DNA of 59,655 nt from assembly GCA_964544865.1 (NCBI GenBank), contig CAZJDV010000007.1:1-59655 (forward strand), written 5' to 3'. This DNA comes from CAZJDV01 sp964544865 (GTDB lineage: Bacteria > Chloroflexota > Dehalococcoidia > Lucifugimonadales > CAJWER01). The translations under genes and the position numbers were made by a program. Within the stretch, counting starts at the first letter, position 1. Every line of letters begins with the position of its first letter. Below, piece by piece: positions 54,418 to 59,655 of the stretch. The notes under the pieces were generated by a model. The model was not told the origin of the DNA, did no database searches, and saw only the letters and a list, made by a program, of their open reading frames with translations.

Positions 54418-55098
54418 CTAGATGCCGGGGTTGTCGCTCTGCTCTATGAACGTGACGGTGGTGGACTCCGGAAGCGCCTCCTTCAAGCTCTCCACGGCCT
54501 TTGCGAGGGCCTCGTCACCTTTGCACTTGACGTAGAGAGTTGCCTGGAGAAAGTCGCTTCCCACGTCGAGGCGCCTCAAGACGGCGCTCTCGACGTTAGG
54601 CGCTAGCAGCTCGGTGATCTTTCGGTAGTCCACTTTCCCGTCGAGGCCGGCGCTGCGCACATCGATATTGACATAGAGGTTATGGTTCTTATCTCTCGCC
54701 CAGAACAGCGCCCGACCGGTCATCACCAGCAGTATCACGACGGTGGCGGTCACTGTAGGCGCCGTCTGCCCTGATCCCAGGCCGATGCCGATGCCGATGG
54801 AAACGAAGAGGTAGGCAAGCTCCTCGGGCTCCTTGATGGGGGTCCGAAATCGCACGATGGACAGTGCGCCAACGAGTCCCAGCGAGAGAGCGATCGACGA
54901 CTTTACGACCGAAATTATCAAGATGATCGTAAGGGTGATTATAGGTATAGCGTACGCGACCCGGGAGCGGTTCGAGAAGGTGCGCCCCAGTTTCATGTAG
55001 TGCGAGGCTAGAACGAAAGACAGCCCGGTGCCCAGGATCAGGGCGATCAGCAGGTCCCGAACGCCGACCGGCAGGATATCGGAGGTGAAAGTAGGCAT
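54418..55098 (-). CDS. DUF4956 membrane protein
   Basis: A 226-residue inner-membrane protein. Four helices are visible (VRDLLIALILGTGLSFVLA; YAIPIITLTIILIISVV; SIALSLGLVGALSIV; LAYLFVSIGIGIGLGSGQ then TVTATVVILLVMTGRALFW). The most conserved piece is ALSLGLVGALSIVRFRTPIKEPEELAYLF. A C-terminal ferredoxin-like cytosolic domain follows (NLYVNID ... SAVLRRLDVGSDFLQATLYVKCKG). Its constant companion in many bacteria is a VTC-domain protein, as here. Function is not established; a membrane partner or channel for a polyphosphate-type polymer has been guessed. Confidence 0.9.
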   Translation of the reverse strand: MPTFTSDILPVGVRDLLIALILGTGLSFVLASHYMKLGRTFSNRSRVAYAIPIITLTIILIISVVKSSIALSLGLVGALSIVRFRTPIKEPEELAYLFVSIGIGIGLGSGQTAPTVTATVVILLVMTGRALFWARDKNHNLYVNIDVRSAGLDGKVDYRKITELLAPNVESAVLRRLDVGSDFLQATLYVKCKGDEALAKAVESLKEALPESTTVTFIEQSDNPGI

Positions 55099-55335
55099 AT
55101 TTCTATCGTTGGACCGTCATGGCATTCCTCGAATTGGCCAGGCGGTGACACATGGACACGGTCGTGTTGTCGAGGCCGCCTTGTCGATGCACAACACATT
55201 ATGGCATACCTGTCCATTGATGTTGCAAGCGGACTAGCGTGGTATGAGAGGCCAGAACCTCGGGACGGAGACTGGGGCAAAGGGTAATACTAGACTGTAT
55301 GGACCACATATCACAGAGGTGAACGGCATGCCGGC

Positions 55336-56514
55336 TCATCGCCCGAGCATTTGTTGGGCGCGTTGATACTTGCTTTGGTCTGCGGCGCTGACGGTGACGT
55401 CCAGCCACTCCAACGCACCCGTGATTATGCGCCGAATCCGCAGTTGGTCGTTCAGGAACGCATCCCGGGCCAGCCTGGCGCCGGGATCGTCCTCCTCGTC
55501 GATCAGTTCGTCAATCCTCGTTGAAGTATTGCGCTCGAACTCGATTTCAAGCTCGACGAAGCTCCCGATGGCGACCGGCCGCTGAGTCTTCCGATACGAC
55601 GAGAGCTCCAGGAAATCGAGGTATCCCGGGCCCTCGTAGACGTCGGTGCGGTCGATAGATATGATGAAGGCCTGGTCGGGATTGGGACCGCTCCCGTAGC
55701 TCGTTGGCAGGTTCAAGTGCATCCGCGTCCGGGACGAGATCAATACGAGGGCCACGTCGAGGCGCAGATCGCCCTCTAGCCCATTCTCCCGGAGCGAGCG
55801 CGCAAGAAGCTCTCCAGCCGTCGTGACCATGTCCTGATAGCGGCCCGTTTGCGCCACGGGAAGGTAGTCTTCTGGTGGCCACGGAGGTGGAGGAGACGGA
55901 TTGTCCGGCGAGAACGGGCTAGACTCGACCCGGAACTCGAACCGGGCCTCGTTTACTGTACTGAACCCATTTCCGAGCTCCCTTCGATCCGTTTTAGCCT
56001 GGACCTCGAATCGGTAGGGGAAGCTGCGGCGGACCGATCCACTCGCCTCATGGTCGCGGAGCTGCTGGGCGGTCTCGAAGCGGTAGCGCAACCGGTAGGC
56101 GATCGCAAGGTCGAAAAGGAGCGAGTCGCCGGTGTCCAGATAGAGGTCGCGCATTACCAGCGGCGTCGGGTCGCGAGTTATCTCGTACCGGCGGCCGACC
56201 ACCTTGGGCGCCGCCCATTCGGGGCTGGCCAGGTCCTCATCTATCGCGTTGTATACCGTCTGCTGGAGGGACCTTAAATCCTTGTCGGCGAGCGTCTCGG
56301 CAGTCGACTGTGCGTCCACGTGGAGCTTGAATTCGCGCTCGAGTCGCGCCGGCGTACCCTCCGACGCCGCCCCGGCAAGCTCATCGGTTTGAAAAGTCGG
56401 ACCTGGCGCTTCAGGAACGAGCACCACAATCAAGCCTGCCACGGCAAGTCCGAGCAGCAATGCCGCGGGAGCGACCACCTTACGTAACTTCAAATCGCCC
56501 TCCCGCGCGCGCAT
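55336..56514 (-). CDS. membrane-anchored CYTH / triphosphate-tunnel-like protein
   Basis: A 392-residue protein with one N-terminal helix (about 12-34: KVVAPAALLLGLAVAGLIVVLV) and an extracytoplasmic domain. Tunnel-like elements are LEREFKLHV (58-66), RDLYLDTGDSLLFD (122-135), AYRLRYRF (139-146), RFEVQAKTDR (168-177), AFIISIDRTDVY (282-293) and the acidic VELEIEFERN (320-329), then QSKYQRAQQ near the end. The alternation of EFK, LR.R, KT and E.E.E matches CYTH/TTM enzymes that bind triphosphates or polyphosphate. A TTG at 56493, preceded by GGGAGG, is an alternative start. It heads the cassette and is separated from DUF4956 by 237 bp. The assignment is by motif pattern only. Confidence 0.68.
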   Translation of the reverse strand: MRAREGDLKLRKVVAPAALLLGLAVAGLIVVLVPEAPGPTFQTDELAGAASEGTPARLEREFKLHVDAQSTAETLADKDLRSLQQTVYNAIDEDLASPEWAAPKVVGRRYEITRDPTPLVMRDLYLDTGDSLLFDLAIAYRLRYRFETAQQLRDHEASGSVRRSFPYRFEVQAKTDRRELGNGFSTVNEARFEFRVESSPFSPDNPSPPPPWPPEDYLPVAQTGRYQDMVTTAGELLARSLRENGLEGDLRLDVALVLISSRTRMHLNLPTSYGSGPNPDQAFIISIDRTDVYEGPGYLDFLELSSYRKTQRPVAIGSFVELEIEFERNTSTRIDELIDEEDDPGARLARDAFLNDQLRIRRIITGALEWLDVTVSAADQSKYQRAQQMLGR

Positions 56515-56746
56515 CCGAACGAGCCTCGGGCGCCTGCCGGCTGCGCAACGAAACGACTAGACATGTTCGCTTTATCAGGTCGGAGAACTCGGGCACGAGA
56601 GTCGCCTGCCACCCTTTCGTGCCTCTCCCGCGGCATACGTCCATTGAAGCGAGTACAACATTGCCCTCGCACCCTAAATCTCCGCCCGTTCAAGGTGTTG
56701 GGATCTGTTTTGCGCTCCTCTTAGCAGCCTACCTAGGATCACAACC

Positions 56747-56775
56747 TTGACAGCAGATGTTAAGCCAGGCATAAT
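56747..56775 (+). promoter_or_regulatory. promoter for the peptide ABC importer operon
   Basis: A consensus TTGACA, 17 bp, CATAAT. Predicted start near 56782, leaving a ~100-nt leader before the ATG at 56884, which has an AGGAGG 9 nt upstream. The remaining 56515-56746 spacer holds no gene or repeat I can support. Confidence 0.68.
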
Positions 56776-56883
56776 TGGCCTGATTATATCGTGTTCCCTT
56801 AGAGGAATGTGCAAGGTAGGGTATCGCCCGTCGTCCTAACTCAGGGCTGATTCAGGGCAAGAAACTTTAGGAGGCTGAAAGAT

Positions 56884-59070
56884 ATGTGGTCTAAGTTACC
56901 GAATGCCCGGCTGTTGATTGCAGTTGTGTTAGGGCTAGCGCTCGTCGCCGTGCTTGCCTGCTCCGCGGATGAAGAAGATGCGGCAAGCCCGACTAGTGCC
57001 GCCGCAGCCGCGCCGACTGCGGCAGCGGCCGCACCCACCGCGGCACCGGCCGCGCCGGCAGCAGCCCCCACCGTAGCTCCGACTGCGGCTGCCGACACAG
57101 GCGGGATGAAGACAGTCGCGACCGATTTCAAAGGGTCCTTCGTTTGGGATGGAGCGGCCCCTACCACTTACGGCGAATCCCCGATTTTCGCCGAATTGGT
57201 TAAGGCCGGCACCCTTCCCCCCGTAGCTGAGAGGCTTCCCGACGAGCCGATGGTCGTCAACGTGGTAGAGCGGATTGGCGACTACGGCGGAACCTGGCGC
57301 CGGGCCTTCACAGGTCCAAACGACGGCCAGAACGCCGACCGGCTGATGATGGACGAGAACCTGAAATACGACCTTAACGGCACCACCATCATCCCCAACA
57401 TTGCCAAAGGTTACGAGGTAAGCGACGACGGTGTTGAGCTGACGTTGTTCCTCCGGAAGGGCATGAAGTGGTCCGACGGAGAGGCTTTCGACGCCAACGA
57501 CTATGTCTGGTGGTATGAGAACGTCAACCAGAATGAAGATATAAACCCTGGCCGCGACGGCGCCTTGGGTTGGTCCGGCTACTCGGTCACCAACATCCAG
57601 AAAATTGACGACCTGACCGTTAAATACACACTGACCGAGCCGGGCGTGGGCTTCTTGGAGCATATGGCCACATACAAGATTGGCGGGTTTACGCTCCATG
57701 GGCGACTTGCTGATGGCGACTACGGACCTGTCCACTACCTGGAGCAGTTCCACAGAGATTTCGCGACGGACAAGGCCGCATACGATAAGGAGGTCGCAGA
57801 CGCCGGCTTCGAGAGCTGGTCCCTGTACTTCAAGGATCAGAGCAATCCTCTGCGCAACACGGAGGTTCCCGTAGTCTCGCCGTGGAAGATGACCAGCCCC
57901 ATCACCGCCCAGATCTACGAGTGGGAACGAAACCCCTACTACTGGGCCGTGGACCCCGCGGGCAACCAGTTGCCCTACATCGACAAGATTTCTATGATAC
58001 TCACGGGCGACAAGGAGGTCCTGAACCTCAAGGCTATCGCGGGCGAGATCGACTTCCAGCATCGGCACATCGACATGAACAAGGTGCCGGTTATTCTTGA
58101 GAATGCTGACAAGTGCGAATGCAAGGTCCAGTTCTGGCCCTCGCCTCACGGAGCACAGGCTGGACTGACCGTCAACCTCAGCTACGGGCTGGGTGCCGTG
58201 GAGTACGAGGTAGACGCAGAGGTCCAGAAGTGGCTCTTCAACAAAGACTTCCGGATCGCCCTGTCCCTCTCCGTCGACCGCCAGAGGGTGAACGAGGTAG
58301 TCTTCCTGGGGCTGGGGACGAACATGCAGATGGCCTTCATCAAGGGCCATCCCTTCTACCCGGGTGACGAGTACGCGCTAAAGTACGTCAAGCAGGACGT
58401 CGCCGAGGCGAACGCCATTCTTGACAAGATAGGCCTTACCGAAAAAGACGGGGACGGCTTCCGTCTCCGGACCGACGGCTCAGGCGAGGCGCTGGTGTTC
58501 GAGTTGTCCTACATAGCGGAGTACTTTGTCGACTACGAGTCAATCGCGGAGCTGAGTCAACTCGACTTCAACGATATCGGCATCAAGACCTTCCTCAAGG
58601 CCGAGGACGTGAAGCTCTACGCCGACCGGCGCGCGGCCAACGACCACCAGCTGATGGCCGGCGGCGCGGGGGACCAGCGCTATCCGAGTAACCTCGACCA
58701 GTGGACCGCCCAAGGACAGGCATTCATGAACTGGTACCAGGGCGGCGGCGGGACCTATAGCGGCAAGAACATTGGTGTGAAGCCTACCGATCCGGCTATC
58801 CTGCGGCTGGCGGAGTTGACCGACGCCGCCAAGAACCTGGACTATGGCGGCCGCGGGGCGATCTACCAGGAGATCCAGGAGATCAATATAGATAACCAGT
58901 ACGTGATCGGCTACGTCGGCGCGACGCCGGCGTTCAACGGCGTCATCGTCATGAAGAACTACTTCAAGAACGTGCCTCTGGTGGCCCCCAACCAGTCGCC
59001 GCTTCAGAACCCCGGCATTGCCCGGACGATCCAATTCTTCATTGAGGGTGGCAAGAACGACTCCGAGTAG
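56884..59070 (+). CDS. ABC transporter substrate-binding lipoprotein (family 5, peptide/nickel type)
   Basis: A 728-residue exported lipoprotein. The lipobox is VLAC (Cys 26) after a helix LLIAVVLGLALVAV. An Ala/Pro/Thr-rich linker follows (about 35-68), then the SBP_bac_5 domain with the conserved VSDDGVELTLFLRKGMKWSDGEAFDANDYVWW, YEWERNPYYWAVDPAGNQLPYIDKI, RIALSLSVDRQRVNEVVFLG and AEANAILDKIGL. It delivers oligopeptides or similar solutes to the permease that begins at 59401. The length is at the upper end for the family, as in many SAR202-like homologues. It has a strong promoter and ribosome binding site and a hairpin just after it. Confidence 0.93.
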   Translation: MWSKLPNARLLIAVVLGLALVAVLACSADEEDAASPTSAAAAAPTAAAAAPTAAPAAPAAAPTVAPTAAADTGGMKTVATDFKGSFVWDGAAPTTYGESPIFAELVKAGTLPPVAERLPDEPMVVNVVERIGDYGGTWRRAFTGPNDGQNADRLMMDENLKYDLNGTTIIPNIAKGYEVSDDGVELTLFLRKGMKWSDGEAFDANDYVWWYENVNQNEDINPGRDGALGWSGYSVTNIQKIDDLTVKYTLTEPGVGFLEHMATYKIGGFTLHGRLADGDYGPVHYLEQFHRDFATDKAAYDKEVADAGFESWSLYFKDQSNPLRNTEVPVVSPWKMTSPITAQIYEWERNPYYWAVDPAGNQLPYIDKISMILTGDKEVLNLKAIAGEIDFQHRHIDMNKVPVILENADKCECKVQFWPSPHGAQAGLTVNLSYGLGAVEYEVDAEVQKWLFNKDFRIALSLSVDRQRVNEVVFLGLGTNMQMAFIKGHPFYPGDEYALKYVKQDVAEANAILDKIGLTEKDGDGFRLRTDGSGEALVFELSYIAEYFVDYESIAELSQLDFNDIGIKTFLKAEDVKLYADRRAANDHQLMAGGAGDQRYPSNLDQWTAQGQAFMNWYQGGGGTYSGKNIGVKPTDPAILRLAELTDAAKNLDYGGRGAIYQEIQEINIDNQYVIGYVGATPAFNGVIVMKNYFKNVPLVAPNQSPLQNPGIARTIQFFIEGGKNDSE

Positions 59071-59107
59071 GCATCCAACTTGCTAGATCGGCAAGCATAG
59101 TTAGCAG

Positions 59108-59139
59108 ACCAGCGCCCCGACGCGAGTCGGGGCGCTGGT
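59108..59139 (+). terminator. stem-loop after the binding-protein gene
   Basis: A perfect 14-bp stem ACCAGCGCCCCGAC-GCGA-GTCGGGGCGCTGGT followed by TAAGTGTTT, a weak T-tract. It may end or attenuate transcription, or protect the upstream mRNA so that the binding protein exceeds the permease. Confidence 0.62.
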
Positions 59140-59400
59140 TAAGTGTTTCACGGTCGAATATGCCAGGGCGAACATGAGATCCGAGTTGAACTCAGAGCAA
59201 CCTTTGTTCTGGCCCCCAGACATTCCACCCAGTTGTTGGATCCGTGCGGGCCGAAACTACGAAACTGGGCTGTGTAGGCGAAAGTCAAGTGCGGTGCTTA
59301 AGGTTTCCAGATACGACGGGCAGTTTGCAACGTCCAAAGGGATCGCGTAATTTGACCGCAAACGCCCGCGTAGAGATGTTCACGTAGTGGACCGGATGCA
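59140..59400. other. spacer between binding protein and permease
   Basis: About 260 bp without a gene, repeat or clear promoter. It is longer than usual inside such an operon, so the permease may have its own promoter that I could not identify. Confidence 0.4.
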
Positions 59401-59655
59401 ATGTTAAGCTACATAATACGCCGCACGTTGCTGGCCCTCCTGACCATATGGGCACTCTCCCTAATCTCTTTTGTCGTCATCCAACTGCCGCCTGGAGACT
59501 TCGTGGACACATACATTCTGGAGCTCACGGGCGGAAGCTGGGCGACCGGTGGCGGCGCCGCCCTTGGGCCTGAGTTTGAAGCGGCTCTGCGGAAGCAGTT
59601 TGGCCTGGACCAGCCCATATATGTCCAGTACTCCAAGTGGGCCTGGAAGATGGTC
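59401..59655 (+). CDS. peptide-type ABC transporter permease (DppB/OppB family), 3' end outside window
   Basis: 85 residues up to the window edge, starting at ATG 59401. The N-terminal helix RRTLLALLTIWALSLISFVVIQ is followed by LPPGDFVDTYI, and an extracytoplasmic loop with ALRKQFGLDQPIYVQYSKW, the usual start of the DppB permease. The same QLPPGD and the same position of the loop are seen in the orphan permease at 16179, to which it is a paralogue. With the binding protein upstream it forms an importer; DppC and ATPases should follow outside the window. Confidence 0.9.
   Translation, partial: MLSYIIRRTLLALLTIWALSLISFVVIQLPPGDFVDTYILELTGGSWATGGGAALGPEFEAALRKQFGLDQPIYVQYSKWAWKMV

Noticed and set aside
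56935..58350. 471-residue antisense frame over the substrate-binding protein
   Set aside because: Mirrors the forward gene; no start context, composition is that of reversed codons.
1..59655. CRISPR array or defence island
   Set aside because: No regularly spaced identical repeats and no cas, restriction-modification or toxin-antitoxin genes were recognised.

Overview
The window reads like a draft scaffold from a high-GC Chloroflexota bacterium, most likely Dehalococcoidia / SAR202-like. This is inferred from gene content: an oligopeptide-type solute-binding lipoprotein with an Ala/Pro/Thr linker, many amidohydrolases, a CaiB/acyl-CoA ligase/acyl-CoA dehydrogenase run, an enolase-superfamily remnant and two arylsulfotransferase-type lipoproteins. 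Two 10-N gaps (29966-29975, 31930-31939) show it is a scaffold. Many promoters fit a standard sigma-70 pattern (TTGACN, 17-18 bp, TANNNT). I see no rRNA, tRNA, CRISPR array or intact transposase.

Layout. 1-6.2 kb: partial MFS exporter, frame-broken formate-THF ligase, then an overlapping run of an unknown protein, an IlvD/Edd sugar-acid dehydratase and an amber-interrupted methyltransferase. 6.2-11.7 kb: housekeeping block with esterase, phosphoesterase, tsaE-tsaB-ndk, rsfS and a creatininase-family amidohydrolase. 11.8-18.3 kb: CocE-type hydrolase, two decayed tandem BNR/sialidase-like genes, an orphan peptide-type ABC permease and an NHL beta-propeller. 18.4-22.7 kb: catabolic run CoA-transferase / acyl-CoA ligase / acyl-CoA dehydrogenase. 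22.7-27.7 kb: membrane spermidine-synthase-like protein, lipoprotein isoaspartyl methyltransferase, aldo/keto reductase and a DUF2089 pair. 27.8-35 kb: the most damaged part, with ABC ATPase, leucine dehydrogenase, enolase-superfamily, 5'-3' exonuclease, cytochrome c and choice-of-anchor protein all truncated or interrupted, plus both N gaps. 35-43.4 kb: SDR, rhamnose-mutarotase-like protein, MFS, histidine phosphatase, metallohydrolase pseudogene, epimerase and amidohydrolase. 43.4-50.2 kb: a 1232-residue FtsX-type permease, two more amidohydrolases and a broken class V aminotransferase. 50.3-56.5 kb: a reverse-strand cassette with two arylsulfotransferase-family lipoproteins, a VTC-domain protein, a DUF4956 membrane protein and a membrane-anchored CYTH/triphosphate-tunnel-like protein. 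56.7-59.7 kb: a new peptide ABC importer operon running off the end.

The most unusual things are (i) the 50.3-56.5 kb cassette, which puts two triphosphate-tunnel-type folds and a DUF4956 protein next to secreted sulfotransferase-like proteins; (ii) nine in-frame stop codons, each reachable by one C:G to T:A transition, sitting among about a dozen frameshifts; and (iii) a perfect 19-bp-arm quasi-palindrome inside one broken sialidase-like gene that looks like a template-switch mutation. Sequencing or assembly error cannot be excluded for any of the broken genes.
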